A stretch of DNA of 64,000 nucleotides from Pinibacter sp031553495 (GCA_031553495.1 JAVBLN010000039.1:12157-76156); one strand, 5' to 3'. Shown: positions 40,911 to 49,832, counted from the first letter of the stretch. Notes: a model not told the origin generated them from the sequence alone. Translations and numbers: made by a program.

Positions 40911-41555
40911 TTAAATATTATCTAACACCCATGTAAGCATCAGCGGCCTGAAGAGTTTTCCATGCACATTAAGTGGTATCCCACCTGCTTTTTCGAAAGT
41001 GAATGGCAGTGTAATAGTATTAGTTGACATTATAGAAATAGCACCATTCAGTTTAATGTCATCTTTGAAATCAACTTCACCGTTTCCATACCATTTAAAA
41101 ATCGATTCTTTCGCACTCCAAAGCATGGCGGTAAGCTGCAAATGTATATTAGGCAAATATGACCAGTTATCCAGTGTAGCCTGTTCGTATACATTAAGAA
41201 ACTTAGATGAAATGCGCAACAGTCGCGGCGTTACAAGCTCTATATCTATACCCGCTCTTTTGGTGGAACTTACAATGGCCGCCGCAAAATTGCCGGAATG
41301 CGATATGGAAAAATGAAATTTCTCGTTAGGTAAAAAAGGTTTTCTTGTATCGGCTATTTCAATTTGCTCCAAAGGAAACTCCGGGAACAGCATGGGTAAC
41401 AAATACCGGCCTGCAAGGTGCTGCAAGCGCTTATAAGGATGGGATACATCTTTTTTGATGGGTACCTTTTCCACAAAAAAAGATTCAGGCTCTTCAATGC
41501 GCCAAATACCAAGCTTAGTATTTTCGTCTATAATTTGTTGATAAAAAAGAGGCAT
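40911..41555 (-). CDS. 4'-phosphopantetheinyl transferase superfamily protein
   Basis: A 214-residue protein of the Sfp-like type. FHFSISHSGNFAAAIVS and KRAGIDIELV contain the conserved His and the Mg-binding Asp/Glu, and LWSAKESIFKWYG is the WxxKEA-like motif. It would transfer phosphopantetheine from CoA to an acyl or peptidyl carrier protein in the cytoplasm. Its target is not in the window. It is divergent from dcd with a 63-bp gap. Confidence 0.88.
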   Translation of the reverse strand: MPLFYQQIIDENTKLGIWRIEEPESFFVEKVPIKKDVSHPYKRLQHLAGRYLLPMLFPEFPLEQIEIADTRKPFLPNEKFHFSISHSGNFAAAIVSSTKRAGIDIELVTPRLLRISSKFLNVYEQATLDNWSYLPNIHLQLTAMLWSAKESIFKWYGNGEVDFKDDIKLNGAISIMSTNTITLPFTFEKAGGIPLNVHGKLFRPLMLTWVLDNI

Positions 41556-41618
41556 AATTTAAAAAATGACGGTTATTTTGCCATACACAAATTGACAATA
41601 AAAAACTGATATTGAAAA

Positions 41619-42155
41619 ATGATACTATCCGATACCAGGATACTGGAAGAAATAGAGAGCGGTACTATTAAAATTGAACCATACGATCGCAGTTGCCTGG
41701 GAAGCAATTCCTATGATGTACACCTGGGCAAATGGCTGGCAAAATACAAAGATGAAGTTCTGGATGCACGCAAGCATAACCAGATAGAATATTTTGAAAT
41801 TCCTGATGAGGGCTTTGTGCTGCAACCGCATGTATTTTACCTGGGCGTAACCGACGAATACACTGAAACTCACGCACATGTGCCATTTTTAGAAGGCAAA
41901 TCGTCCACAGGCCGGCTTGGTATTGATATACACGCCACAGCAGGAAAAGGTGATGTTGGATTTTGCGGCAACTGGACATTAGAGATTTCTGTAAAACAAC
42001 CCGTCCGTATTTATAAAGGAATGCCAATAGGCCAACTAATATATTTTCCGGTGGAAGGCGAAATTGAGGTAAAATACAATCAAAAGAAAAACGCCAAATA
42101 CAGCGGCCAGCCCAATAAACCTATTGAAAGTATGATGTGGAAGAATGTGTTTTAG
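41619..42155 (+). CDS. dcd: dCTP deaminase
   Basis: A 178-residue enzyme that deaminates dCTP to dUTP on the way to dTTP. Family motifs are LGSNSYDVHLGKWL near the N terminus, FLEGKSSTGRLGIDIHATAGKGDVGFCGNWTLEISV with the catalytic Glu, and a C-terminal GQLIYFPVEGEIEVKYN...YSGQ. The YSGQPNKP ending is usual. It is followed by a heptad array and a GTC element in the gene's direction. Confidence 0.94.
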   Translation: MILSDTRILEEIESGTIKIEPYDRSCLGSNSYDVHLGKWLAKYKDEVLDARKHNQIEYFEIPDEGFVLQPHVFYLGVTDEYTETHAHVPFLEGKSSTGRLGIDIHATAGKGDVGFCGNWTLEISVKQPVRIYKGMPIGQLIYFPVEGEIEVKYNQKKNAKYSGQPNKPIESMMWKNVF

Positions 42156-42186
42156 GCGAGGTCAGAAGAAGGTGAGCATCACTCTC

Positions 42187-42221
42187 ACTCACCACTCAAA
42201 ACTCAAAACTCATAACTTTTA
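42187..42221. repeat. Heptad array, ACTCAAA class
   Basis: ACTCACC, ACTCAAA x2, ACTCATA, ACTTTTA, between dcd and GTC copy 22. Confidence 0.88.
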
Positions 42222-42294
42222 TGTAACCGGCGGTAGTGCTACTATTAAGCATCGTTGTGTCACTCACTTGTACTGTAGTAGTTCTATTCGGCGA
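42217..42294 (+). repeat. GTC element copy 22
   Basis: Complete arms and core, downstream of dcd in the same direction. Confidence 0.87.
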
Positions 42295-42297
42295 GCT

Positions 42298-42331
42298 GGC
42301 AGTGGGCAGTAGGCGGTTGGCAGTAGAGAAG
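42298..42331. repeat. Heptad array, GGCAGTA class
   Basis: GGCAGTG, GGCAGTA, GGCGGTT, GGCAGTA, GAGAAGC, starting directly after GTC copy 22. Confidence 0.88.
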
Positions 42332-42533
42332 CGTATTAAACAGGAATGGTTGGGCGTTGCCGTTGTTGCGTGTGTAGGGTGGCCATCGTGCGAAGGCACA
42401 CCAACAACCAATGAAAATTCTATTGTTGCCAATAAAAGAAAAAAAAGCAATTTGCCGGTAAGGCACAAGCTTGGCTATACACTTGGCTCAGCTACTATGC
42501 TTGCGCCAGGTGCGTGATAATCAACTAAAAAAC

Positions 42534-42552
42534 TGTCTACTTTTTCAGGACG
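42534..42552 (+). repeat. Possible insertion-sequence end remnant
   Basis: TGTCTACTTTTTCAGGACG. Related copies in reverse complement are at 59632-59651 and 290-309. The motif resembles the terminal repeat of insertion sequences, but no transposase is nearby. The rest of 42332-42619 shows no gene. Confidence 0.4.
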
Positions 42553-42619
42553 TGACAGAGTGTCTTTGTTTCATCTTTATTTAATTATCTATAGCATTCT
42601 CAACTCTCCATCAGGCTTC

Positions 42620-42964
42620 TCATTCATTATACTTATAGCCTACCCCTCGCACTGAGTGGAAATATTTTGGCTTACGGCTGTCTTCTTCAAAGTATTTACG
42701 AAAATTCAAAATAAAATTATCTATAGTACGCGTGGTAGGATAAACACTATATCCCCACACTGCTTGAAGGATCTTTTCGCGAGGCACCACTTCATTTTTA
42801 TTTTCAATAAGCAGCTTCAGCAACATTGTTTCTTTCTTACTTAGCTGTACTACTTCGCCCGTTTTAGTGGTAGCTTCCTGTGCTTTAAAATCAATAGAAC
42901 TGTTTCCAAAGCTATATGTATCGCCCACCGTATCTTTATCCTGCAGTTTTTTATTTTTTTTCAA
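42620..42964 (-). pseudogene. Response regulator, DNA-binding half (frameshifted from the receiver)
   Basis: A winged-helix OmpR/PhoB-type domain of about 110 residues (FGNSSIDFKAQEATTKTGEVVQLSKKETMLLKLLI..., TRTIDNFILNFRKYFEEDSRKPKYFHSVRGVGYKY). It has no start of its own; a TTG within an A-run is the only candidate. The receiver half is in another frame just upstream, separated by an A8-T-A6 tract (42946-42960). Adding one A joins them into a normal protein of about 235 residues. It may be a sequencing error, a true mutation, or slippage. Confidence 0.8.
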
Positions 42965-43322
42965 TCAGTTTGTTCACACGCAATAACAACTCCTCAAGAT
43001 TGAAAGGTTTTGTAAGATAATCATCCGCTCCTTTTTTTAATCCAAGCACCCTGTCCGCACTATTATTTTTTGCACTTAAAATCAGCACAGGCGTCTCGTT
43101 GCTTTTCACACGCATTGTTTCCAGCACAGAAATTCCGTCAAGTTCCGGCAACATTACATCCAAAATAACCAGGTCAAAGTATTCGCCGTGCAAGGCACGC
43201 AGAGCGGTATTGCCATCAAAAGCAGAGGTCACTTCATATCCTTCCAGCTCCAGGTTTAACTTCAATGATTCGTGAAGATTTTCTTCATCTTCTACCAGTA
43301 AAATTGATTTTTTTGTTTTCAT
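42951..43322 (-). CDS. Response regulator receiver domain (N-terminal half)
   Basis: A 123-residue receiver: acidic pocket ILLVEDEEN, phospho-acceptor Asp55 in VILDVMLPELDG, and the Lys/Thr switch residues in LILSAKN and YLTKPFN. It stops at TAA inside the A8-T-A6 tract just after the linker LIEKK. As written it would be a stand-alone receiver; see the DNA-binding half at 42620-42964. Its start overlaps the kinase stop by 4 bp. Confidence 0.88.
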   Translation of the reverse strand: MKTKKSILLVEDEENLHESLKLNLELEGYEVTSAFDGNTALRALHGEYFDLVILDVMLPELDGISVLETMRVKSNETPVLILSAKNNSADRVLGLKKGADDYLTKPFNLEELLLRVNKLIEKK

Positions 43323-44302
43323 ATATGAAACTGAATGCTAAAATTTGTACCTGTTGGTACGTTATCGGTCACTAAAATTTTCGCATTATGCGCTACAGCA
43401 ATTTTTTTACAAAGATATAGCCCAAGCCCCGTACCTTTTGTGCTACGAACAGCCTCATCACCAATTCTGTAAAACCTGTCAAAAATCTTTGGTTTCTCAT
43501 TATCGGCAATCCCAATTCCATTATCCGCAACATTCAAAGCAACAATATTTTTTTTATGATAAAGCGAAAAATATATTTTGCCTTCCCTGTTTGTGTATTT
43601 TACAGCGTTATCCAATAAATTGTTGATGAGTATCTGCAACAATAATGGATCGCCTGCTATAGAAATATCCTTTGCTATATCTATAAACCATTCCTTAACG
43701 GGAAACCGCGTTCTAAAACTTTCCGCACATTTTTGCGCCAGCCCGGAGAAATCAATTTCTTCTTTCGTACTCCTGAAAGCGCTTTCCTCCATTTGTGCAG
43801 AAACCAGAATATTACTTGCAAGTGTATCAAGCCTGTTAATTTCCTGCAACGTCATTGTGGTGATCTTTTGTTGCTTTTCTTCCGGCAGCTTATGTTTTTG
43901 TATTGTTTCAAGATTGAGTTTTGCAATAGCAATAGGCGTTTTCAATTCATGTGTTACGGCCATCATAAAATTGTGCTGTTGCTTGGCAAACTTTATTTCT
44001 TTTCGCATTGCCCTGTGCACAAAAAATGCTCCTACAAGAATTAGTGAAAAAAACACAACCCCCTCGCCAATATATTTAGCGGAAGTTCTACGTTTTTCTT
44101 TTTCAATTTCTTCTATTTTATTAAGATAAGCGGGGTCATCAGCCTTCTGTTCAAGCAGTTTATAATTCGTCATTTGGTTGCTCTGCTGCATTAGAGATAT
44201 AAACCACCAAACCAGCGCCGCCACTATATATATAAGCAGCAAATAAAACAGGAATGAAGCAAATCCCGGTTTGTGTTTTTTTGAAATAAGTTTTTTGAAC
44301 AT
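43319..44302 (-). CDS. Sensor histidine kinase
   Basis: About 327 residues from the ATG at 44302; the frame upstream runs into GTC copy 23 and is not coding. Two transmembrane segments (about residues 14-37 and 81-98) enclose a short periplasmic or linker loop. HisKA has His118 in AVTHELKTPIA. HATPase has the N-box INNLLDNAVKYT, DNGIGI, FDRFYRIGD and GTGLGLYLCK. It is first in an operon with the split regulator. The target is unknown. Confidence 0.92.
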   Translation of the reverse strand: MFKKLISKKHKPGFASFLFYLLLIYIVAALVWWFISLMQQSNQMTNYKLLEQKADDPAYLNKIEEIEKEKRRTSAKYIGEGVVFFSLILVGAFFVHRAMRKEIKFAKQQHNFMMAVTHELKTPIAIAKLNLETIQKHKLPEEKQQKITTMTLQEINRLDTLASNILVSAQMEESAFRSTKEEIDFSGLAQKCAESFRTRFPVKEWFIDIAKDISIAGDPLLLQILINNLLDNAVKYTNREGKIYFSLYHKKNIVALNVADNGIGIADNEKPKIFDRFYRIGDEAVRSTKGTGLGLYLCKKIAVAHNAKILVTDNVPTGTNFSIQFHI

Positions 44303-44371
44303 TATGCAATAGTAATTTTTTATCCCGTATAATTCCTCCGGCTGTATTACATTTTCGGAGTGCACACATCG

Positions 44372-44450
44372 CTCAATAGAATTACTACAGTACAAGAGTG
44401 CGACGCAAGCAAAGCTTAATAGTAGCTATAATGCCCGGCCCATAAAAAAA
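44372..44450 (-). repeat. GTC element copy 23 (variant core)
   Basis: Core GTTGCG-type read as GAGTGCGACGCAAGC; left arm AGCTTAATAGTAGC. It faces copy 24, with the ACCGG ends inward. Confidence 0.75.
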
Positions 44451-44505
44451 ATTGTGTGCACATTACGCCCATTTATTTTATTTAACTACCTCTCATGCGA
44501 GCTGT

Positions 44506-44584
44506 TATTTTTTGTGCACCGGCGATAGTGCTACTATTAAACATCGTTGTGTCACTCACTTGTGCTGTAGTAATTCTATTGAGC
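44506..44584 (+). repeat. GTC element copy 24
   Basis: TGCACCGGCGATAGTGC, a complete core, and CTGTAGTAATTCTATTGAGC. With copy 23 it makes an inverted pair between uvrB and the kinase gene. Confidence 0.85.
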
Positions 44585-44644
44585 AAAAAGAAGCCTGCAC
44601 CTCTCATACACCCTATTAATCATTCATTATTAATTATTAATTGA

Positions 44645-46690
44645 TTAATTACCCCTCTTCATTTCATCTAGTTGTTTTTGCAATACAAACATTTCATCTC
44701 TCAATCTTGCGGCTTCCATAAAATCAAGATCCCGTGCGGCTTTTTCCATTTCTTTTTTCACCCTGCTTATAGCCTTTTCCATTTGCGGAATGGTTTTATA
44801 CTGTTCCTGATCTTCAGCGGCAATGTTTACCAGGTCTTCGTCGGGTGCAATAGCGTAAGGATCCTTTACATTGTATCCCTTAATATCCAATACGGATGTT
44901 TGTGCAAAAACCTGCTCTTTACTTTTTTTAACCGTACGAGGAGTAATATTATTCGCAATGTTGTAAGCAATTTGTTTTTCGCGTCTGCGATTTGTTTCAT
45001 CTATTGTGCGCTGCATACTGTCCGTCATGGTATCCGCATAGAATATAACAAGGCCATCCGCATTGCGGGCGGCTCGGCCCGCAGTTTGTGTAAGCGATTT
45101 TTCGTTACGCAAAAATCCTTCTTTATCCGCATCCAAAATGGCAACCAGCGAAACTTCCGGCAGATCCAATCCTTCTCTTAATAAATTCACACCCACGAGC
45201 ACGTCAATTTCTCCAAGCCGCAATTGTCTTAGTATTTCCACACGTTCAAGCGTATCCACTTCGCTGTGTATGTATTTCGATTTTATATTGATGCGATGCA
45301 GATATTTGTCCATTTCTTCGGCCATGCGCTTGGTGAGCGTGGTTACCAACACGCGGTCGCCCTTTGTAACCCGCTTATCAATTTCTTCCAGCAGGTCATC
45401 TATTTGGTTTATGCTTGGTCTTACTTCAATTGGCGGATCGAGCAAGCCGGTTGGCCGTACTACCTGCTCTACAACCACACCACCGGTTTTTTCCAGTTCA
45501 TAATCGCCCGGGGTGGCAGATACAAAAATGGTTTGATTGAGCATTGATTCGAATTCATAAAAATTAAGCGGCCTGTTATCCAATGCCGAGGGCAACCGAA
45601 AACCATAATCTACCAACACCAATTTGCGGCTTCTGTCGCCGCCATACATACCGCTTACCTGCGGCACAGTCTGGTGACTTTCATCCAGCACGCATAAAAA
45701 ATCTTTCGGGAAATAATCCAGCAGGCAAAATGGCCTGGTGCCCGGCCGGCGACGATCAAAAAATCTTGAATAGTTTTCCACGCCGCTGCAATAACCCAGC
45801 TCCCGCATCATTTCCAGGTCATAATTAACGCGTTCGCTTAAGCGTTGCGCTTCTATAAATTTTCCGACAGATTTAAAATATTCCACCTGCAAAGCGGTTT
45901 CATCCTGAATTTCGTAAATGATCTGCTGCATCATGTCTTTTGGAGCAAGGTATAAATTGGCCGGAAAAATTGCTGCGTTATCAAGCTTTTCAATACGCTT
46001 ACTGGTGTTTACATCAATGCTTTCTATTTCTTCAATATCATCTCCAAAAAATGTGATCCTGTAGCCATAATCGATATAGGGCAAATTGATATCGATAGTA
46101 TCGCCTTTTACACGAAAACTGCCACGGCCAAACTCGCCCTGGCTGCGCATGTATAACGAGTTAACAAGCGCATGAAGAAAGCCCTGCCGGGAAATCGTCT
46201 GTCCTTTGTAAAGTCTTATAATACCGTTTTCAAACTCAGCGGGATTACCAATACCATAAATACAACTTACAGAAGCCACTACAATAATATCGCGTCTTCC
46301 GCTCAGCAATTCGGCGGTGGCCTGGAGTCTTAGCTTATCCAACTCTTCATTAATCGACAGATCTTTTTCAATATAAGTATCGCTCACCGGCATGTAAGCT
46401 TCGGGCTGGTAATAATCGTAGTAAGAAACAAAATATCCCACCGCATTCTCAGGAAAGAACTGCTTGAACTCGCCATAAAGCTGCGCCACCAGTGTTTTAT
46501 TATGAGTGAGCACCAGCGTGGGTTTTTGCACATTTTGAATAACATTGGCTATGGTAAATGTTTTACCCGAACCGGTTACGCCTAGTAAGGTTTGGAATCC
46601 TTCACCATTCATAAGGCCTTCTGTCAACTGGGCAATTGCACCCGGCTGATCACCCGATGGCTGGTATGGAGCATGTAATTTAAATGGCAT
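44645..46690 (-). CDS. uvrB: Excinuclease ABC subunit B
   Basis: A 681-residue UvrB of nucleotide excision repair, which verifies damage and loads UvrC. Walker A is GVTGSGKT (residues 37-44). The YDYYQPEAYMP beta-hairpin used for damage recognition, helicase motifs DESH and QTAGRAARNADG, and a C-terminal UVR domain (AISRVKKEMEKAARDLDFMEAARLRDEM) that binds UvrC are all visible. It is a single gene. Confidence 0.96.
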   Translation of the reverse strand: MPFKLHAPYQPSGDQPGAIAQLTEGLMNGEGFQTLLGVTGSGKTFTIANVIQNVQKPTLVLTHNKTLVAQLYGEFKQFFPENAVGYFVSYYDYYQPEAYMPVSDTYIEKDLSINEELDKLRLQATAELLSGRRDIIVVASVSCIYGIGNPAEFENGIIRLYKGQTISRQGFLHALVNSLYMRSQGEFGRGSFRVKGDTIDINLPYIDYGYRITFFGDDIEEIESIDVNTSKRIEKLDNAAIFPANLYLAPKDMMQQIIYEIQDETALQVEYFKSVGKFIEAQRLSERVNYDLEMMRELGYCSGVENYSRFFDRRRPGTRPFCLLDYFPKDFLCVLDESHQTVPQVSGMYGGDRSRKLVLVDYGFRLPSALDNRPLNFYEFESMLNQTIFVSATPGDYELEKTGGVVVEQVVRPTGLLDPPIEVRPSINQIDDLLEEIDKRVTKGDRVLVTTLTKRMAEEMDKYLHRINIKSKYIHSEVDTLERVEILRQLRLGEIDVLVGVNLLREGLDLPEVSLVAILDADKEGFLRNEKSLTQTAGRAARNADGLVIFYADTMTDSMQRTIDETNRRREKQIAYNIANNITPRTVKKSKEQVFAQTSVLDIKGYNVKDPYAIAPDEDLVNIAAEDQEQYKTIPQMEKAISRVKKEMEKAARDLDFMEAARLRDEMFVLQKQLDEMKRGN

Positions 46691-46734
46691 GCTACGAAGT
46701 TATACTTGAAAATTGAATAAATTGAAAGTACGGT

Positions 46735-46860
46735 ATGAATGAGTCACTGAAAACGATTGGAGATGAATGTTGAAAAAATTGTTGAGATTACGAATATCCG
46801 CTTTGTGCGCGGGACTCCCTTCTCCTTTGGAGAAGGGCTGGGGATAAGGCAGCTCAATAG
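46735..46860. repeat. Composite spacer repeat R3, copy 2
   Basis: Inverted copy of 5735-5865: TGAGTCACTGAAAACGATTG, GAATATCCGCTTTGTGCGC, the CTTCTCC/GGAGAAG hairpin, then GTC copy 25. Confidence 0.8.
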
Positions 46861-46927
46861 CATTCCTGCCGTACAAGTGAGTGACACAACGATGCTTAAT
46901 CAGGGCTCTGCCGCCGGTCCCTAAATA
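46851..46927 (-). repeat. GTC element copy 25
   Basis: The left arm is a hybrid, GAGCCCTGATTAAGCATCG, mixing the two arm types. Downstream of mgsA in its direction. Confidence 0.85.
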
Positions 46928-47005
46928 ATAAATCCAAAATTGTAAACTGCGGTAATAATAAAGGCCAATCGCCTGTCACTTACCAGCGTTGACAGCTACT
47001 GACAT

Positions 47006-47464
47006 CTACTCTGTTTCAATCGATCTTTTAATATAGCTTGAGAAATCAACAATAACACAGTTATATTCTTCGTTCAATAAGTGCGAGCTTAACAGGAAAT
47101 CAGCTGTAGAACGGGTTGTGGCAATGGGTATATTCCATACACTTGCCAGGCGAAGCAGCGCTTTGATGTCGGGGTCATGTGGTTGCGCTTCCATAGGGTC
47201 CCAAAAAAAGATCAATACATCTATATTGCCTTCTGCAATGGCGGCGCCTATTTGCTGATCGCCGCCAAGCGGGCCACTCAGGAATTTGTTTACAGATTGG
47301 TCTAAAGCGTTCTCTATCATAGATCCGGTGGTGCCGGTACCGTAAAGTCTATGCTTAGCCAATATTGTTTTATTTTGAATAGCCCATTCTATAAGCTCCT
47401 TTTTCTTGTTGTCGTGCGCTACCAAAGCAATGCGTTTGCGAGCGTTCATTGTTCTAACTGGCAT
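47006..47464 (-). CDS. mgsA: Methylglyoxal synthase
   Basis: It converts dihydroxyacetone phosphate to methylglyoxal and phosphate, a bypass of lower glycolysis that relieves sugar-phosphate stress. The 152-residue sequence has the phosphate-binding GTTG stretch, catalytic Asp69 in SGPLGGDQQIG, and His96-Asp97 in AQPHDPDIKALLRLA. No detoxification genes are adjacent. It is divergent from the T9SS protein gene. Confidence 0.95.
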   Translation of the reverse strand: MPVRTMNARKRIALVAHDNKKKELIEWAIQNKTILAKHRLYGTGTTGSMIENALDQSVNKFLSGPLGGDQQIGAAIAEGNIDVLIFFWDPMEAQPHDPDIKALLRLASVWNIPIATTRSTADFLLSSHLLNEEYNCVIVDFSSYIKRSIETE

Positions 47465-47556
47465 AGTGTAATTCGTTTATGCTTTTATGTTAAATATCAC
47501 TTTTGTGCTTGCAAAGATACTGCTCGGCATAATGTTTGTTAAGAATTTATTCCACA

Positions 47557-48183
47557 ATGCGTTACAGGCTATACATATTATTTTTTATTATATTTTGGCT
47601 GCGCCTTTCAGAGGGCAGTGCACAAAGCAAAGATTTTCCTGCAACAATTGCGGATTCGTTAGTTGGCAAATCTACATGCATATTAAACTTGCCGACGCTT
47701 AATGATAAGAATACCGTTACGCTTCAGTGGCAGCCTTGTGCCGACAAAGAAACGGGTTTTTACACAATTGAAAGAAGCGGAAACGGAACCAGCTTTGAAA
47801 CGCTGGCAGTAAAAAAAAGTTCTGCAAAAACACCGGCTTACGAATTTATAGACGAATCGCCGCACACAGGCAACAATTACTACCGTATAAAATACACTAT
47901 TGCAGATTCTGTATATTATTCAAACACCCACTCCATAATAGTTAAAGGAAATTTTTACTGTAAATTTTATCCCAATCCTGTCGACAATCTTCTTATTGTA
48001 AAAGCTGAAAAAGAGATACAACTTAACCTTGCCGATGTGAGTGGAAAAATTTGGATTTCAAAAACAATCTCTCGCGGAATTCAGTTTGTGGATGTGTCAA
48101 ATTTAACTAAAGGCGTATATATTATTACGCTGGTACAAAAAGATGAGAATAAATGGATTACCGACAAACTAATTAAAAACTAG
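47557..48183 (+). CDS. Secreted protein with T9SS sorting domain
   Basis: About 208 residues with a signal peptide (residues 1-24, ending SEGSAQ). The middle is a fibronectin-III-like strand set (TLQWQPCADKETGFYTIERSGNGTSFETL...YRIKYTIADS). The C terminus is a type A T9SS sorting domain: FYPNPVDNLLIVKAEKEIQLNLADVSGKI...LTKGVYIITL. The protein should be exported and attached to or released from the surface by the type IX system. It is followed by a terminator. Confidence 0.85.
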   Translation: MRYRLYILFFIIFWLRLSEGSAQSKDFPATIADSLVGKSTCILNLPTLNDKNTVTLQWQPCADKETGFYTIERSGNGTSFETLAVKKSSAKTPAYEFIDESPHTGNNYYRIKYTIADSVYYSNTHSIIVKGNFYCKFYPNPVDNLLIVKAEKEIQLNLADVSGKIWISKTISRGIQFVDVSNLTKGVYIITLVQKDENKWITDKLIKN

Positions 48184-48291
48184 GGGCAAAACATATAGTA
48201 TTTTTACTAATACCTGTTTGTGGTATTGTGTATGTAATTATAAAAGGTTATTATTGCATTGGTTTTTCATAGGATATTGGATTTTAAAAAC

Positions 48292-48328
48292 GGGGTTGAA
48301 TTTCTATTCTGACCCCTTTTTTATTTTT
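48292..48328 (+). terminator. Terminator of the T9SS protein gene
   Basis: GGGGT pairs with ACCCC around an inner GAAT/ATTC stem and is followed by TTTTTTATTTTT. A TATTTTTG box (48322-48329) overlaps its end and may serve the next gene. Confidence 0.8.
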
Positions 48329-48394
48329 GTACTTCAGGGAAATATTCATTCAGCATAAAAATTATCCCTTTTTCAAAAAATTTTCATAACACTA

Positions 48395-49168
48395 ATGTAC
48401 AACCGTTTTCATATAAGTTTCAATTTGATAGTAATCATCTCAGTATTTGGGGCATGCCAGTCCCGCACAAGTGAAAAATCTGTAGAACTGGTAGAAAACA
48501 TTTGGCAACCAAAAGGCAAATCCATTATTTATAAAAGTGAGTTGGGAAGCAGGAAAAATATTGTGCTGCCGGACGGATCAACCGCCATACTCGGCTCAGC
48601 TACCACATTGACCGTTCCCGAAGATTATAATAATTCTTCAAGAGAAATAGCAATTGACGGCATGGCATTGTTAGAAACAATTGCCGATAGTACAAAGCCT
48701 TTAATTATTCACACCAAACATTTGATCAACACAACAGCAGGCGGCATATTCCGCATAATTGCATACCATACCGGGGAAGGCGAAACTATTGAGGTGCAAA
48801 GCGGTTCGCTGAAAGCTGAAAAGGCATACAAATCGCAATTTGATGAACCCGAAATATTACAACATCACGAAATGGTGATGATCAATCACACCATTGATCT
48901 AATAGAAAAGGAAAAACTAGACACAACTGACTTAGCTACATGGAAACTAAACAGGCTTTCATTCAATAATGCCTCCATCACAAATGTTGCCCGCCAACTG
49001 GAAAGTTGGTTTGGCATAACAGTAGTGTTGGATGGGGATCTTTCAAAATTACCGACAATTACAAACACTTTTGAAAACTATACATTGCAACAAATACTAG
49101 ATACCTTAAGTGAAACTTATCACTTCAAATACTCAATTAAAAACGATGAGAAAGTGATCCTGAAATGA
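48395..49168 (+). CDS. FecR-like lipoprotein with DUF4974 domain
   Basis: A 257-residue protein with a signal ending VFGAC (Cys21), so it is probably a lipoprotein. The FecR domain runs from about residue 45 (RKNIVLPDGSTAILGSATTLTVPEDY, then HTKHLINTTAGGIFRI, EVQSGSLKAEK). A secretin/STN-like DUF4974 domain follows (LSFNNASITNVARQLESWFGITVVLDGDL...QILDTLSETYHFKYSI). Normal FecR anti-sigma factors have an N-terminal cytoplasmic helix and one transmembrane segment; both are missing, and no ECF sigma or TonB receptor gene is adjacent. It may be an orphan or act on something else. Confidence 0.8.
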   Translation: MYNRFHISFNLIVIISVFGACQSRTSEKSVELVENIWQPKGKSIIYKSELGSRKNIVLPDGSTAILGSATTLTVPEDYNNSSREIAIDGMALLETIADSTKPLIIHTKHLINTTAGGIFRIIAYHTGEGETIEVQSGSLKAEKAYKSQFDEPEILQHHEMVMINHTIDLIEKEKLDTTDLATWKLNRLSFNNASITNVARQLESWFGITVVLDGDLSKLPTITNTFENYTLQQILDTLSETYHFKYSIKNDEKVILK

Positions 49169-49304
49169 TATTTTATTTATCAAGAGAAAAACAGTCAGAT
49201 ATCAAAGGCCCGGTTTACGTGTAGTGTATGTCTTTCATTATTCTTCGGGCAGAAAAATTTTCTCCTGAAATTTTGCAGCAGCATAAATGTGGAAGTTATT
49301 ATTA

Positions 49305-49376
49305 TGAGACCGGCTGTAAACCCCTGATTGGGCTCCGGTTGTGTCACTCACTTCAACGGTAGTAATTCTATTCGTC
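49305..49376 (+). repeat. GTC element copy 26
   Basis: The left arm is the CCCTGATTGGG hairpin type, as in copy 7; core GGTTGTGTCACTCACTT. Downstream of the FecR-like gene. Confidence 0.82.
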
Positions 49377-49394
49377 GACAAAAAAAACATCCAT

Positions 49395-49641
49395 AGGATT
49401 AATTATTTAGCTCGCAAATTCTATACGAGCAATATGGGAGTTAGCCTTCCCGTTATAAAAATGTATTTGCAAGAAAATCCGCTATTTTACTTAAACACCT
49501 GAAAATAAGGAATCCCACTGCAGCCAATAGTAAAGTATGTAGCCGCTAAAGCGATGAATAACATTCCCTTTGCTGAAGTCACAGTAGTACAAAAGCTAAA
49601 TCAGGGCGCTACCCGCGATCGGGCCGTCATCGATCGCGGGT
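49395..49641. repeat. Composite spacer repeat R5, copy 1
   Basis: A directly repeated block with the window end (63803-64000): GGATTAATTATTTAG.TCGCA, CTATACGAGCA, GTTATAAAAATGTATTTGC, ACACCTGAAAATAAGGAATC, AGCCGCTAAAGCGATGAAT and a degenerate GTC element (copy 27, 49554-49615). It ends here in the hairpin ACCCGCGATCG/CGATCGCGGGT (49611-49641). Confidence 0.85.
49554..49615 (-). repeat. GTC element copy 27 (degenerate)
   Basis: Only AATAACATTCC, TGAAGTCAC and AATCAGGGCGCTACCC remain recognisable. Followed downstream on the plus strand by a CTTTTTGC/GCAAAAAG hairpin near 49650-49680. Confidence 0.55.
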
Positions 49642-49773
49642 GTGCTTTTTGTTTCTTTTTGCTTGTGCAAAAAGAAAAAGACTTTGATAAATGAAATGTT
49701 GAAACCCGTAAACGATATTCCTTTGCGAACTAAATACTTAATCCTAAACATTCATTATATAATTCAGCATCCA

Positions 49774-49803
49774 TAAAAAAAATCCCGCTTAGACAAGCGG
49801 GAT
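49774..49803 (-). terminator. Rho-independent terminator of recA
   Basis: On the minus strand ATCCCGCTT-GTCT-AAGCGGGAT is followed by eight T, 30 bp after the recA stop. Confidence 0.93.
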
Positions 49804-49832
49804 CTACTAACTAACCCATCATTCAAAAATAT

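Noticed and set aside
43319..44395. Kinase start at 44395
   Set aside because: The first 31 codons come from GTC element copy 23 and spacer; MFKKLIS at 44302 gives a normal kinase N terminus.
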